64,000 nucleotides of DNA from Bacteroides ilei (GCF_900128495.1 NZ_LT635801.1:62001-126000), one strand, 5' to 3'. Positions 8,060 through 17,576 are shown, numbered from the stretch's first letter. Notes: generated by a model from the sequence alone, not told the origin. Translations and numbers: made by a program.

Positions 8060-9872
8060 AAAAGAGGCCGTCTCAAAATGAATTGAGATGGCCTCTGTCG
8101 TTTTATATCAGATTGAAGTCGTTTGGATTTTCCTCAAAAAAAGGAATTTACAAGTTTCTTTCTACAGATTTCATCGCTTTAAACGTTTTTTTCTTGGTCA
8201 GAAGCCTCTTAAGAGGCTACTTTTGCAAGATTATGCGCTATGGCCAGCAGGCCAAATTCAATTTCCACCTTCTTCAGTCCACGGAGATGGAACCTCTTGA
8301 AGTGCTTGTTGTTCTTGAGGTTTCCAAATACGGCTTCCACATCCTGCGGCCGCTGGCTCCGGTATTTAAGACCTTCCGCAGAAAGGAGTTTCTCACGTTC
8401 CCTTTCCTTGATTTTCCTCAGCCTGTGGTTTACCTGTACAATCCTTTCCGACCGGCTTCTGTGACACCGGCATCTTAACGGGCAGCCCTTGCAGTTCCGG
8501 GCCCTGTACCTTGAGATGGTCTGTACAAAACCGTTGTCTGTCGTCCGCTTTACATCGGAGAGTCTTTTCATCCTCTGTCCCATCGGACAGTACATGCCGT
8601 CGGTTTCTTCATTATAGTAAAAGTTGGCAGACAGGAACGGGTCATTCCTGAAGCTTCTTTTCTGTTCCTTGTGGAAATAGCTGTACTTTATGAAGGTTTC
8701 AATGCCATGCCTGAAGGCGTACAGGTAGTTCTCCTCACTTCCGTATCCGGCGTCACAGACCGACACGTCAGGATATCTGCCGTACAGGGAATGGAAGTCT
8801 TCCATGTGCAGGGGATAGGTGGAGGTGTCACCGGCACACTGATGGAGGGTATAGTTCAGGATGAACTGTCTGTTGGTACTGACCTGCGGGTTGTATCCGG
8901 GCTTGAGCTGCCCGTTCCTCATGTGGTCCTCCTTCATCCGCATGAACGTGGCGTCGGGGTCTGTCTTGGAGTAGCTGTTGCGCCCGTCGAGAATCTTTCC
9001 CTGGGATTCATATTTCTTCAGCTGTTCGGGCCATGCCTTCTTCACACGCCGAACCTTGGCCTTCACTTTCCGGTCCGCATCCGTTCCCTCCAAGGCTTCA
9101 TGTATCTGCTCCAGCGCCCTTTCCACCTTCTCGGGGGTGATGTCCTGGTAAGTGAGGGGAGCGGAGTCGCGCAGCTCCTGCTTGGTGACGGACTCGGCGT
9201 ACCGCCATATCTCCTCAAGCTGTTCCGCGATTCTGGAGATGCGGGTGTGGATGGACTTGCCCCAGACGAACGTATAACGGTTGGCGTTCGCCTCCATCTT
9301 CGTCCCGTCGGTGCAGGCCACGTCCAAACTTACAAAGCCTTCCGCCACAAGGAACTTCACGATGGTGGCGAAGACGGTCTTGAGCACATCCTTCAGCCGA
9401 CTGCTGCGGAAACGGTTGATGGTGTTGTGGTCAGGAGTCACATTGCCGGTCAGCCACATGAAGCGGATGTCATTGCGGCAGAACTCTTCGATGCGGCGGC
9501 TGGAATAGATATTGCGCAGATAGGCATATACCAGAATCTGCAGCATCATGCGGGGATGGTAGGCCGGACAGCCTTTGACGGAGTACTTGCGGTAAAGTTC
9601 TTCCAGGCTGATCTGTTCAATGATACGGTGAACAACCCGGACCGGGTCGTTCTGGGGAATAAAATCGCCTAAACACGGAGGTAAAAGCAGATTATCGTTG
9701 GAGGTATAGTTTTTAAACATTATCTTTGGGATATATTGCTTGATTCCCTAAGATACAAAAAATTAGGGAGACGGGCAAGTCCTGACTGAGCGAAGTTGGG
9801 GCTTGCCCGATTTTTTTCCAGACACAAAAAAGGCTATCTCAAATTATATTTCAATTTGAGACAGCCTCTTTT
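8060..9872 (-). mobile_element. IS1182-family insertion sequence
   Basis: The element contains one transposase gene between imperfect terminal inverted repeats. The left end reads aaaagaggccgtctcaaaa (from 8060) and the right end, on the minus strand, aaaagaggctgtctcaaatt (from 9872). Each end is itself a palindrome: 8064-8095 (gaggcc...ggcctc) and about 9834-9866 (ggctatctcaaa...tttgagacagcc). Ends are assigned from the repeat match; I could not identify a convincing target duplication. Confidence 0.75.
8209..9720 (-). CDS. IS1182-family DDE transposase
   Basis: A 503-residue cut-and-paste transposase. The N-terminus (MFKNYTSNDNLLLPPCLGDF, then PVRVVHRIIEQI) is the DUF772-type domain of IS1182/IS5-like enzymes, with YHPRMMLQILVYAYLRNIYS following. 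The catalytic core includes VACTDGTKMEANANRYTFVW (first Asp), VSTNRQFILNY, DVSVCDAGYGSEENY (second Asp) and a C-terminal VEAVFGNLKNNKHFKRFH with the catalytic Glu. A Cys-rich insert (NCKGCPLRCRCHRS) precedes the last block. The gene is complete, so the element may be active. GC content is clearly higher than in the flanking genes, consistent with recent arrival. Confidence 0.93.
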   Translation of the reverse strand: MFKNYTSNDNLLLPPCLGDFIPQNDPVRVVHRIIEQISLEELYRKYSVKGCPAYHPRMMLQILVYAYLRNIYSSRRIEEFCRNDIRFMWLTGNVTPDHNTINRFRSSRLKDVLKTVFATIVKFLVAEGFVSLDVACTDGTKMEANANRYTFVWGKSIHTRISRIAEQLEEIWRYAESVTKQELRDSAPLTYQDITPEKVERALEQIHEALEGTDADRKVKAKVRRVKKAWPEQLKKYESQGKILDGRNSYSKTDPDATFMRMKEDHMRNGQLKPGYNPQVSTNRQFILNYTLHQCAGDTSTYPLHMEDFHSLYGRYPDVSVCDAGYGSEENYLYAFRHGIETFIKYSYFHKEQKRSFRNDPFLSANFYYNEETDGMYCPMGQRMKRLSDVKRTTDNGFVQTISRYRARNCKGCPLRCRCHRSRSERIVQVNHRLRKIKEREREKLLSAEGLKYRSQRPQDVEAVFGNLKNNKHFKRFHLRGLKKVEIEFGLLAIAHNLAKVAS

Positions 9873-9937
9873 TTCGTATCTGCCCTATCATTTATTGTCG
9901 ATAGTTCGTTTTATAGTTCTTACCTGTATCTGTTTTT

Positions 9938-10714
9938 TTAGAAGGAATATCCGAATCCGAAATTCAGATAAATGGGATACATTTCAAATGTAATGGTTTG
10001 GAAATCTTTATTGAAAATATCATTTAATCCCCAGGTCAAATAACTGTAAACCTTTAAATGTCGGAATGCTTTCCATTCGCCTCCGGCCTGTAATCCCCAT
10101 TGGAAGGTACGTAAGTTGTCACTGAAATCGTATGTGGCGACAGCACCTTCCGAAAAATTGATTTTTTCTCCGGTAGGATCTCCTTCACGTAAATAGCCTT
10201 CGTATACATTTCCTGTGAAATTGCCGTTTAACAGGATGGAGGCATAGGGGCCGAATTGTACGGTCCATCGGGAAGACGGTTTCCAGGAGGCCAATAATGG
10301 AATACTTAAGTAATCGTTTCTGACGTCTGTCTTTACTCCTCCGGTCCAGTTTCCTTTCAGACGGTTTCCGTCGCTGCCTATGATTTCCATACTGTAGTTT
10401 TTAACCATGGCTTTGGTTGTCATATTCTTATTTTCGAACCTGAGGCCTAAAGTAATACCCCATTGAGGGGATGAACCTATCCATTTGGTCATTTCTCCTC
10501 CAAGCTGGATAGCTAGTGTCGGGTTATATCCTTCAATACTTCGGATTTCAACGGGCAAAGGAATTGGTGAGAATCCACCGATGTTGAATCCGGCTTTTAA
10601 GGCGAACTCCCATCCGTTTGATTGTGTCCGTTTTAAGGTGCTATGTTGCTGTTGTGCCTGTATACTGGAAGTCAATGCCAGCATTAAGAGCATTGTGGTC
10701 AATATCTTTTTCAT
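9938..10714 (-). CDS. outer-membrane beta-barrel protein
   Basis: A 258-residue exported protein with signal peptide MKKILTTMLLMLALTSSIQAQ. The mature part alternates polar and aromatic residues in strands such as WEFALKAGFNIGGFSP, WGITLGLRFENKN, LSIPLLASWKPSSRWTVQFG and FQWGLQAGGEWKAF, and ends YPIYLNFGFGYSF with the C-terminal aromatic typical of beta-barrels. It resembles the PorT-like/outer-membrane-beta-barrel family of Bacteroidetes. It lies 9 bases after the PCMD lipoprotein gene on the same strand, so the two are probably co-transcribed and may form a surface pair. Substrate or partner is unknown. Confidence 0.8.
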   Translation of the reverse strand: MKKILTTMLLMLALTSSIQAQQQHSTLKRTQSNGWEFALKAGFNIGGFSPIPLPVEIRSIEGYNPTLAIQLGGEMTKWIGSSPQWGITLGLRFENKNMTTKAMVKNYSMEIIGSDGNRLKGNWTGGVKTDVRNDYLSIPLLASWKPSSRWTVQFGPYASILLNGNFTGNVYEGYLREGDPTGEKINFSEGAVATYDFSDNLRTFQWGLQAGGEWKAFRHLKVYSYLTWGLNDIFNKDFQTITFEMYPIYLNFGFGYSF

Positions 10715-10723
10715 AAATTACAG

Positions 10724-11854
10724 TTATTCTTCATTGATTATAGATATTTCATCAATCCAGAGAGTACTTTCAGGAGCTCCCTCAAAAGTGGCGCCATTGA
10801 TGCTGGAAGCCATTACTAAAGCGAAATTATACCCTCCTGTATACAATTTTGCGTAGTCAATTTCTTTCCCATATCGTTGATAGTCGAATTCAATCTCGAA
10901 ATAGGTCCATTCATCACGTTCGGAGTGATCGTTGATCCGTGCCAAGGCAACCATTTGTGGATGTTGAAAATTCTCAGTCGGTAAAGTTCCGTCCAAAGTG
11001 ATCGGTTTATTTTGTTCGTCATGGTTTTCGTAGAAAATGGCATAGATATCAAACTGGTCTTTTTTATCGGTATAATTACCGTTTTCATAAAATCTAGGAC
11101 CGGATTGATATTTGTAGTAGCCGGTGATTTTCAGAGGCTTTTTATAGTAGGTTGTACCAAATAGTGTGGCCGTAAGTGGGTTGGACAAGGCATTTGCTAT
11201 ATTGAATTGTCCGATGAAAAGGTTGCCGGAAGCAATCGGCATATTTACCATAGCTCCCAGGCTTCCGGTCGTTTTTGTAACCAGTTTGACGCATTGACCC
11301 CTGTATCCGTTCTTTTCAATGGTAGTAGGGTAATTCAAGGCATCCGAATTCCCTGAAGACAGTTTGAAGCCTGGATTTCCGCTGGCCCAGGTTAATGTGT
11401 GGTCATTGTCTGTTTCATAAAAAATATAATAGCCGTCATTCAGCCTGACATTTTCAAAGTGGTATTCAGTAGGTATTTCTGTGATTGACTCCTCTCTGAC
11501 GTTTATGGAGTAAACACGTTGCCATTTCCCGTCTTCAGATGTAACGGTATAGCGTACCGGAGCAGTGAAGTCGTGTACACTCCCGCTTGCCGGTATAATG
11601 CTTGCTCCCGGAGTCAATGTAAAAGTTGGGGCAAGTTCTGTGCGGTCTGTCCCTTGTTTGACCTCGATGTAGATAGGGTAGGCATCTATGGATTCCTCAT
11701 AAGGTAAATTTACATTGATGGAATCGGTAGCCAATACATTGTCTGGCAAGTAACATCCTATGATGTCAGCTTCAGCATTAGGGGCTTCTTTCCGGATGCA
11801 GGAAAGAGTGAGAAGGGCTATTAACGAGATTCCTATAATATTTGTCAGTTTCAT
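10724..11854 (-). CDS. PCMD-domain lipoprotein
   Basis: A 376-residue exported lipoprotein: MKLTNIIGISLIALLTLSC gives Cys19 as the lipidation site. Residues about 40-125 form a beta-sandwich-like region (YPIYIEVKQGTDRTELAPTF and a VTSEDGKWQRVYSINV block, as in Ig-like repeats of this family). Residues about 130-376 match the putative carbohydrate metabolism (PCMD) domain, with FENVRLNDGYYIFYETD, GNPGFKLSSGN, KPLKITGYYKYQSGPRFYEN, WTYFEIEFDYQ and a final STLWIDEISI. PCMD proteins are thought to bind glycans, but no activity is proven. It precedes a barrel gene by 9 bases; a -7 box TATATTTG is at 11883-11890. Confidence 0.8.
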   Translation of the reverse strand: MKLTNIIGISLIALLTLSCIRKEAPNAEADIIGCYLPDNVLATDSINVNLPYEESIDAYPIYIEVKQGTDRTELAPTFTLTPGASIIPASGSVHDFTAPVRYTVTSEDGKWQRVYSINVREESITEIPTEYHFENVRLNDGYYIFYETDNDHTLTWASGNPGFKLSSGNSDALNYPTTIEKNGYRGQCVKLVTKTTGSLGAMVNMPIASGNLFIGQFNIANALSNPLTATLFGTTYYKKPLKITGYYKYQSGPRFYENGNYTDKKDQFDIYAIFYENHDEQNKPITLDGTLPTENFQHPQMVALARINDHSERDEWTYFEIEFDYQRYGKEIDYAKLYTGGYNFALVMASSINGATFEGAPESTLWIDEISIINEE

Positions 11855-11882
11855 TGATAATGAGAATTTCGGTTAGTTGAGA

Positions 11883-11890
11883 CAAATATA
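11883..11890 (-). promoter_or_regulatory. -7 promoter box for the PCMD lipoprotein operon
   Basis: TATATTTG on the minus strand matches TAnnTTTG and lies 29 bases upstream of the ATG at 11854. No clear -33 TTTG is present at the expected distance. Confidence 0.5.
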
Positions 11891-11937
11891 TAAAAGTTTC
11901 CTGGATTATAAAATCAGATGGGAGATCTGTACATAAA

Positions 11938-11972
11938 AATCCCCGCAAGGAATGGAATTTCATTGCGGGGAA
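11938..11972 (-). terminator. Rho-independent terminator of the NADP-type gdh gene
   Basis: The arms ccccgcaa and ttgcgggg around 11941-11970 form a GC-rich hairpin. On the minus strand it is followed by a T-rich stretch (attttta). It is 45-75 bases downstream of the gdh stop at 12017. Confidence 0.8.
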
Positions 11973-12016
11973 ACTTGTTTATTTAAGAAAAATTTTCTTT
12001 TGTAGCTTTAGCTTTG

Positions 12017-13351
12017 TTATACAATACCTTGAGCCATCATAGCTTTGGCAACTTTCATGAAACCGGCAACATTTGCACCTTTTACGTAATTGATATAACC
12101 GTCAGGTTCTGTACCGTATTGTACACACGCTTCGTGGATATTCTTCATGATACTTTTCAGCTTTTCATCTACCTCTTCCTGACTCCAGCTCAGTTTGATA
12201 GAGTTCTGTGTCATTTCCAAGCCTGAAACGGAAACTCCTCCGGCATTGGCTGCTTTACCTGGAGCATACAGAATTTTTGCTTCCTGGAATACACGGATCG
12301 CTTCTGGTGTTGACGGCATGTTCGCTCCTTCGGAAACAGCGAATACTCCATTTGCGATTAGAGCTTTGGCATCATCTCCATTAATTTCATTCTGAGTTGC
12401 GGATGGAAGAGCAATATCTGCCTTTTCATTCCATGGACGTGCACCGGCAACATATTTGCATCCATATTTTTCGGCATATTCACGGATACGTCCACGATAC
12501 AGGTTCTTCAACTCCATAATGTAATCCAGTTTTTCCCGGTCGATACCGTCAGGATCATAGATATAACCGTCGGAGTCGGACATTGTAACGACTTTAGCTC
12601 CTAGTTCTATTAATTTCTCTACAGTATATTGGGCTACATTTCCAGCTCCGGAAACCAGGCAGGTTTTTCCTTTGATATCAATATTTCTGGTTTTCAACAT
12701 TTCAAGCAGGAAATAGATATTACCGTAACCGGTAGCTTCCGGACGGATCAATGAACCGCCGAATTCCCGTCCTTTGCCGGTCAATACTCCGCTGAATTCA
12801 TGGCTCAGTTTCTTGTACATACCGAACATATAACCGACTTCACGTCCTCCTACGCCTATATCACCTGCAGGTACATCAGTTTCGGGACCGATGTGACGCC
12901 ACAATTCCAACATGAAGGCTTGGCAAAAGCGCATGACTTCAGCGTTTGATTTGCCACGTGGTGAAAAATCAGAACCTCCTTTACCTCCACCCATCGGGAG
13001 AGTTGTCAATGAATTCTTGAATGTTTGTTCGAATGCCAGGAATTTCAGAATACCCAGGTTTACTGAGCTATGGAAACGGATACCACCTTTGTAAGGGCCA
13101 ATGGCGTTGTTATGCTGGACGCGATAACCCATATTGGTCTGGATGTTACCTTTGTCGTCCATCCAGGTAACCCGGAACTGATAGACTCTGTCGGGAATAC
13201 ATAAGCGTTCAATCAGATTTACTTTATCGAATTCGGGATGTTTGTTGTATTCTTCTTCGATTGTTCCTAACACTTCTTCTACTGCCTGATGGTATTCAGG
13301 TTCATTTGGAAATCTTCTTTTCAGATCTTCTAAAACTTTTGCTGCATTCAT
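12017..13351 (-). CDS. gdhA: glutamate dehydrogenase, NADP-type
   Basis: A 444-residue hexameric glutamate dehydrogenase, the second in the window. The substrate domain has LPMGGGKGGSDFSPRGKS with the active-site Lys124 and VPAGDIGVGGREVGYM. The nucleotide domain reads SGAGNVAQYTVEKLIELGAK with MSDSDGYIYD at the end of the second strand, and SEGANMPSTPEAI is intact. These features follow the E. coli NADP-dependent GdhA pattern (SGSGNVAQYA, ASDSSG, EGANMPTT), so the likely role is ammonium assimilation. The first copy at 1844-3181 looks NAD-type, giving a biosynthetic/catabolic pair; this split is inferred. The promoter is at 13418-13449 and the terminator at 11938-11972, so it appears monocistronic. 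Confidence 0.93.
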   Translation of the reverse strand: MNAAKVLEDLKRRFPNEPEYHQAVEEVLGTIEEEYNKHPEFDKVNLIERLCIPDRVYQFRVTWMDDKGNIQTNMGYRVQHNNAIGPYKGGIRFHSSVNLGILKFLAFEQTFKNSLTTLPMGGGKGGSDFSPRGKSNAEVMRFCQAFMLELWRHIGPETDVPAGDIGVGGREVGYMFGMYKKLSHEFSGVLTGKGREFGGSLIRPEATGYGNIYFLLEMLKTRNIDIKGKTCLVSGAGNVAQYTVEKLIELGAKVVTMSDSDGYIYDPDGIDREKLDYIMELKNLYRGRIREYAEKYGCKYVAGARPWNEKADIALPSATQNEINGDDAKALIANGVFAVSEGANMPSTPEAIRVFQEAKILYAPGKAANAGGVSVSGLEMTQNSIKLSWSQEEVDEKLKSIMKNIHEACVQYGTEPDGYINYVKGANVAGFMKVAKAMMAQGIV

Positions 13352-13417
13352 AAATAGATGAGGTCTCTAAAAATTATTATTAGTTGTTTGTCTTTATCTT
13401 CTACCGAAGAACAGTTA

Positions 13418-13449
13418 CAAATATAAAGACAAAGAATGTCTCTTGCAAT
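13418..13449 (-). promoter_or_regulatory. Bacteroides-type promoter of the NADP-type gdh gene
   Basis: On the minus strand ATTG (13446-13449), a 20-base spacer and TATATTTG (13418-13425) match the -33/-7 pattern. The -7 box is about 67 bases before the ATG at 13351. Confidence 0.65.
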
Positions 13450-13523
13450 ATTTGTCAATGAAAAAAGAAGGAAAATGTATAAAATGAAACTTTTTTGGAA
13501 TTAAAAAAACAAAAATATTCAAA

Positions 13524-13697
13524 TCATTTGTTTTTTATGGATTTTATTATTGGAATGAAAACCAATGCTCCTGATATGAGAATCATGGTGACAAGAGGTC
13601 CGTCAATGCGTGGTGAAGAAGTAAGGATAAAAAAGCAGAGCGCGGCCCAGAATAGAGTCAGGATAATGCATTGAGTATTATTGAGCGGCTTTTTCAT
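13524..13697 (-). CDS. 57-residue two-helix membrane peptide
   Basis: A small open frame from ATG (13697) to TGA (13524-13526), encoding 57 residues. It begins MKKPLNNTQC, then a hydrophobic helix (IILTLFWAALCFFILTS), a short polar turn (SPRIDGP), a second hydrophobic helix (LVTMILISGALVFIPII) and a basic tail KSIKNK. The positive charges at both ends suggest both termini face the cytoplasm. It lies between the malic enzyme gene and the NADP-type gdh on the same strand, 71 bases after the malic enzyme stop, and may share its transcript. I do not recognise a family. Support is the coherent two-helix design in an otherwise empty 417-base gap. Confidence 0.55.
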   Translation of the reverse strand: MKKPLNNTQCIILTLFWAALCFFILTSSPRIDGPLVTMILISGALVFIPIIKSIKNK

Positions 13698-13721
13698 GGT
13701 ATTGGTTCGTTATATTAAAGG

Positions 13722-13757
13722 TATATATAGGGGATCTCACGAAATCCCCTATATATA
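13722..13757 (-). terminator. inverted repeat after the malic enzyme gene
   Basis: tatataggggat...atcccctatata forms a hairpin with a stem of about 12 bp immediately after the malic enzyme stop (13769). The T-run on the minus strand is weak, so it may be an attenuating or mRNA-stabilising hairpin that allows read-through to the small peptide gene. Confidence 0.5.
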
Positions 13758-13768
13758 TTTGGTAAAGG

Positions 13769-16057
13769 TCATTGCTTGTTCTGGATTTTTTTAGCAACAA
13801 TTGCATCTATACAGGCGATAGCTGTAATATTGACGATGTCACGGACAGAACTTTCAATATCGGTGAAATGGATCGGTTTGTTCAGTCCCATCTGGATCGG
13901 GCCTATCACTTCTGTTTCACTCATGCTCTGTATCAGTTGGTAAGTGGCATTGGCTGAGCTTAAATTCGGGAATACCAGTGTATTGACTTCTTTTCCTTTT
14001 AAACGGGTAAAAGGATACTTTTCGTCACGCAGCTCATTATTCAAGGCAAATTTGACTTGCATTTCTCCGTCGATAGCCAAATCCGGGTATTCGCGGTGCA
14101 TATAATTGATTGCTTCATGGACTTTAGCTGGGCTTCCTTCTGTGTCTGATCCGAAATTGGAGTAGGAAAGCATAGCCATTACCGGTTCCTGATTGAAGAA
14201 CCGTACTGCTTTCATTGTAAGTTTGGCGATATCAATCAGGGTATCTGTGTCCGGATGGCGGTTAATCAATGTATCGGCAATGAAGTAAGTTCCCTTTTTA
14301 GAGTTCAGAATATGCATCGTACCGAAATGGTTATATTCAGGCTGGATACCGATCACTTCTTTCGCGACTTTGATTGTATTTGAGTATTTGGTATACAAAC
14401 CGGTTACAAAAGCGTCTGCATCTCCTGTCTCGACCATCATCATACCGAAATAGTTTCTTTCGAACATCTTGTCATTGGCCTCCTGGAAATTAGCTCCTTC
14501 ACGTGCACGTTTTTCACTTAAAATGCGTGCATAACGTTCTCGGCGTTCAGCTTCACGGTCGTGGCGGAGGTTGACGATTTCAATACCTTCAAGATTGAGG
14601 TCCAGTTCTTTGGCGAGCTTGGCTATACGTTCTTCGTTCCCCAATAGGATTGGGTTACATATACCTTCGGCTTTTGCTTCTACAGCTGCTTTCAGCATAT
14701 TGGGGTGGATTCCTTCAGCAAAGACTACACGTTGAGGACAACTGCGTGCTGTGTCATATAGCTGACGTGTAAGTTTGTTTTCCTGTCCCATCAGTTCACG
14801 CAAATGATTCTTGTATTCGTTCCAATCGGTAATCTGTTTGCGTGCCACTCCCGAATCCATCGCAGCTTTGGCGACCGCCATGGAAACTTCTGTGATTAAG
14901 CGGGGATCTACAGGTTTCGGTATAAAGTATTCGGGGCCAAATGTAAAGTTATTTACGTGGTAAGCGTTATTGACCACATCCGGTACAGGCTTTTTGGCAA
15001 GTTCTGCAATTGCACGTACTGCAGCCAGTTTCATTTCTTCATTGATGGCTGTAGAACGGGTGTCCAAGGCACCACGGAAGATGTACGGGAACCCGATTAC
15101 GTTATTGATCTGGTTCGGATAGTCTGAACGTCCGGTCGCCATCAGGACATCCGGTCGGGAAGCCATTGCATCTTCGTATGAAATCTCAGGAGTCGGATTA
15201 GCCAGTGCAAAGACGATTGGATGGCTGGCCATGCTGCGGATCATATCCTGTGACAGGACATTTCCTCGTGACAGGCCCAAGAATACATCTGCGCCTTTTA
15301 TCGCTTCAGCCAAGGTGTGGATATCAGTACGGTCTGTAGCAAAAAATTTCTTTTGTTCATTCAAGTCTGTACGGGTTTTGGAAATGACTCCTTTGCTGTC
15401 CAGCATGACGATGTTTTCCAGACGCGCCCCTAATGAAATATATAGTTTTGTACAGGATACGGCAGAAGCTCCGGCTCCATTCACAACAATTTTGACATCT
15501 TCGATCTTCTTTCCGGCAACTTCCAGTGCATTTAACAGGCCAGCGCTGGAAATGATGGCGGTGCCATGTTGGTCATCGTGCATAACGGGGATATCGAGTT
15601 CCTCTTTTAAACGACGTTCGATTTCAAAACATTCTGGAGCTTTGATATCTTCCAGATTGATTCCTCCGAAGGTAGGAGCGATAGCTTTTACAGCTTCGAC
15701 AAATTTGCTGGGGTCTTTTTCATTTACTTCAATATCGAAGACATCGATACCGGCATAGATTTTAAATAACAAACCTTTACCTTCCATCACAGGTTTGCCA
15801 CTCATGGCTCCAATATCTCCAAGTCCCAATACGGCTGTACCATTTGAAATGACAGCTACAAGATTGCCTTTAGCGGTATAGTCATATGCTGTGTCCGGAT
15901 TTTTCTGAATTTCCAGGCATGGCTCGGCAACGCCCGGTGAATAAGCCAACGATAAATCGGTTTGGGTCTGATAAGGTTTGGTGGGAACCACTTCAATTTT
16001 TCCCGGTTTGCCTTGCGAATGATAAAGCAAGGCCGCTTCTTTTGTTATTTTAGCCAT
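13769..16057 (-). CDS. maeB: malic enzyme with phosphotransacetylase-like C-terminal domain
   Basis: A 762-residue MaeB-type enzyme that oxidatively decarboxylates malate to pyruvate, normally with NADP, linking the C4 acids of Bacteroides fermentation to pyruvate. The malic N-terminal domain has [32 protein letters not shown] and the metal-binding [20 protein letters not shown]. The NAD-binding domain follows with [20 protein letters not shown] and [12 protein letters not shown]. From about residue 430 a phosphotransacetylase-like domain begins ([20 protein letters not shown]) and runs to the end; in MaeB proteins it is regulatory rather than a working acyltransferase. Length is typical for the family. 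A -7 box TACATTTG lies at 16100-16107. Confidence 0.93.
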   Translation of the reverse strand: MAKITKEAALLYHSQGKPGKIEVVPTKPYQTQTDLSLAYSPGVAEPCLEIQKNPDTAYDYTAKGNLVAVISNGTAVLGLGDIGAMSGKPVMEGKGLLFKIYAGIDVFDIEVNEKDPSKFVEAVKAIAPTFGGINLEDIKAPECFEIERRLKEELDIPVMHDDQHGTAIISSAGLLNALEVAGKKIEDVKIVVNGAGASAVSCTKLYISLGARLENIVMLDSKGVISKTRTDLNEQKKFFATDRTDIHTLAEAIKGADVFLGLSRGNVLSQDMIRSMASHPIVFALANPTPEISYEDAMASRPDVLMATGRSDYPNQINNVIGFPYIFRGALDTRSTAINEEMKLAAVRAIAELAKKPVPDVVNNAYHVNNFTFGPEYFIPKPVDPRLITEVSMAVAKAAMDSGVARKQITDWNEYKNHLRELMGQENKLTRQLYDTARSCPQRVVFAEGIHPNMLKAAVEAKAEGICNPILLGNEERIAKLAKELDLNLEGIEIVNLRHDREAERRERYARILSEKRAREGANFQEANDKMFERNYFGMMMVETGDADAFVTGLYTKYSNTIKVAKEVIGIQPEYNHFGTMHILNSKKGTYFIADTLINRHPDTDTLIDIAKLTMKAVRFFNQEPVMAMLSYSNFGSDTEGSPAKVHEAINYMHREYPDLAIDGEMQVKFALNNELRDEKYPFTRLKGKEVNTLVFPNLSSANATYQLIQSMSETEVIGPIQMGLNKPIHFTDIESSVRDIVNITAIACIDAIVAKKIQNKQ

Positions 16058-16364
16058 GGTATTATTGTTTTAGATAATTCTATAATTTGTTAATGTGCAC
16101 AAATGTAGAAATAAAATAATAAATCGGATATTTTTTTATAAAAAAAACGATAAATCCGTGGCTTCATACATGACACTCTTGAAATTTGTCAGGAATTATA
16201 GATATTACGGTCAATCTTTAATATTATGTCGATATTTAAGGTTATACTTAGTTAAAAGGTAGTGTTTTATAGCACATTTTCTTTATATTTGTAGCCTGAA
16301 AACTGGAAAACTTTAAAAAGTTTTCTGGGAAGAACTCTAAAAACAGAAATATTAATTTAATGAC
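16058..16364. promoter_or_regulatory. divergent promoter region, malic enzyme / RND efflux operon
   Basis: This AT-rich 307-base gap has no gene. For the leftward malic enzyme a -7 box TACATTTG is at 16100-16107 (minus). For the rightward efflux operon a -7 box TATATTTG is at 16284-16291 (plus), about 73 bases before the ATG at 16365. Neither has a convincing -33 TTTG. The TetR operator probably lies near 16284, but I could not single out a palindrome. Confidence 0.5.
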
Positions 16365-17576
16365 ATGAATATGAGAGTAAAAAGAAACAGAAAATTATCT
16401 TCAGGTCGAATAGCCTTTTATGCATTGGGTCTTTCGATGTTGACTGCTTGCGGGGGAGGTCAAAGTGGTGCGAAGATGGGTGATGATCAGTTTGCTGTAG
16501 AAACTGTGAAGATGACATCCAGTAATCAGAGTGAACAGTATCCGGCAACAATCAAAGGTTTGCAGGATATTGAAGTCCGTCCTCAGGTTTCAGGACTTAT
16601 TGTGAAACTGTGTGTAGATGAAGGTGCCACCGTGAGGAAAGGACAAGCATTGTTTCAAATTGATCCTACTCAATATAAGGCTGCGTACGACCAGGCTGTT
16701 GCTTCTGTTAAATCGGCAAAGGCCAATCTGGAAACACTTTCTGCTACCGAAAAAAATAAGAAGATGCTGCATGAACAGCAAATTATTAGTGATTTCGAAT
16801 ATCAGACTGCTGTAAACAATCTGCTTACGGCAAAAGCCAGCCTGGCACAGGCTGAGGCTGCATATTCAGCTGCCAAACAGAATCTTGGATTCTGTACGGT
16901 AACCAGTCCGTCGGATGGAGTTATCGGTACTTTCCCTTACCGTATTGGAGCCTTGGTTAGTCCGTCGATTACGGAGCCGCTGACTACGGTGTCAGAGATT
17001 GGCGATATGTATGTATATTTCTCTATGACAGAAAAACAATTGTTGGAATTGACACGGGCCGGAGGTACATTGAAGGAACAATTGGAAAAGATGCCGGCTG
17101 TTAAATTGCAACTGGCTGATGGAACCATGTATGCAGAAGAAGGTAAGATAGACGCTGTCAGTGGAGTCATTGACCAGACTACAGGTTCTGTCAGCATGCG
17201 TGCCGTGTTCCCGAACAAACAGAATGTTTTGCGTAGCGGCGGTATGGCAAATGTTGTGTTCCCTTATACGATGAACAATGTTATATTGATACCGCAATCA
17301 GCTACACAGGAAATCCAGGATAAGAAGTTCGTTTATGTCCTTCAGCCGGACAGTACATTGAAACATACAGAAGTTGAAGTCTCCAATTTGAATGACGGTA
17401 AGAACTACATTGTTACCGGTGGATTAAAAGAAGGAGATAAGATTGTGGTAGAGGGTGTTCAGACCTTACAGGACGGCCAGAAGATTACTCCTATTACTGT
17501 TGCACAGAAGGAAGCAAAATTCCAGAAGGCTCTTCAGGATCAGCGTGACGGAAATATCCAGACAGCTTTCAATTGA
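16365..17576 (+). CDS. RND efflux periplasmic adaptor lipoprotein
   Basis: A 403-residue membrane-fusion protein that bridges an inner-membrane RND pump and an outer-membrane channel. The N-terminus has a lipoprotein signal ending LSMLTAC, so it is anchored by a lipid. EVRPQVSGLIVKLCVDEGAT and VRKGQALFQIDP are the two lipoyl half-motifs, flanking a coiled-coil hairpin (about residues 100-175, Ala/Lys/Gln-rich). Barrel and membrane-proximal domains follow (GVIDQTTGSVSMRAVFPN; EVSNLNDGKNYIVTGGLKEG). It is the first gene of an operon with the pump (51 bases later), outer-membrane factor, LpxA-like protein and TetR regulator. The ATG at 16371 is an alternative start. Confidence 0.93.
   Translation: MNMRVKRNRKLSSGRIAFYALGLSMLTACGGGQSGAKMGDDQFAVETVKMTSSNQSEQYPATIKGLQDIEVRPQVSGLIVKLCVDEGATVRKGQALFQIDPTQYKAAYDQAVASVKSAKANLETLSATEKNKKMLHEQQIISDFEYQTAVNNLLTAKASLAQAEAAYSAAKQNLGFCTVTSPSDGVIGTFPYRIGALVSPSITEPLTTVSEIGDMYVYFSMTEKQLLELTRAGGTLKEQLEKMPAVKLQLADGTMYAEEGKIDAVSGVIDQTTGSVSMRAVFPNKQNVLRSGGMANVVFPYTMNNVILIPQSATQEIQDKKFVYVLQPDSTLKHTEVEVSNLNDGKNYIVTGGLKEGDKIVVEGVQTLQDGQKITPITVAQKEAKFQKALQDQRDGNIQTAFN

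Noticed and set aside
8671..9672. Plus-strand open frame of 333 codons inside the IS1182 element
   Set aside because: It is the mirror of the transposase in GC-rich DNA; its composition is not that of a known protein and the transposase is clearly real.
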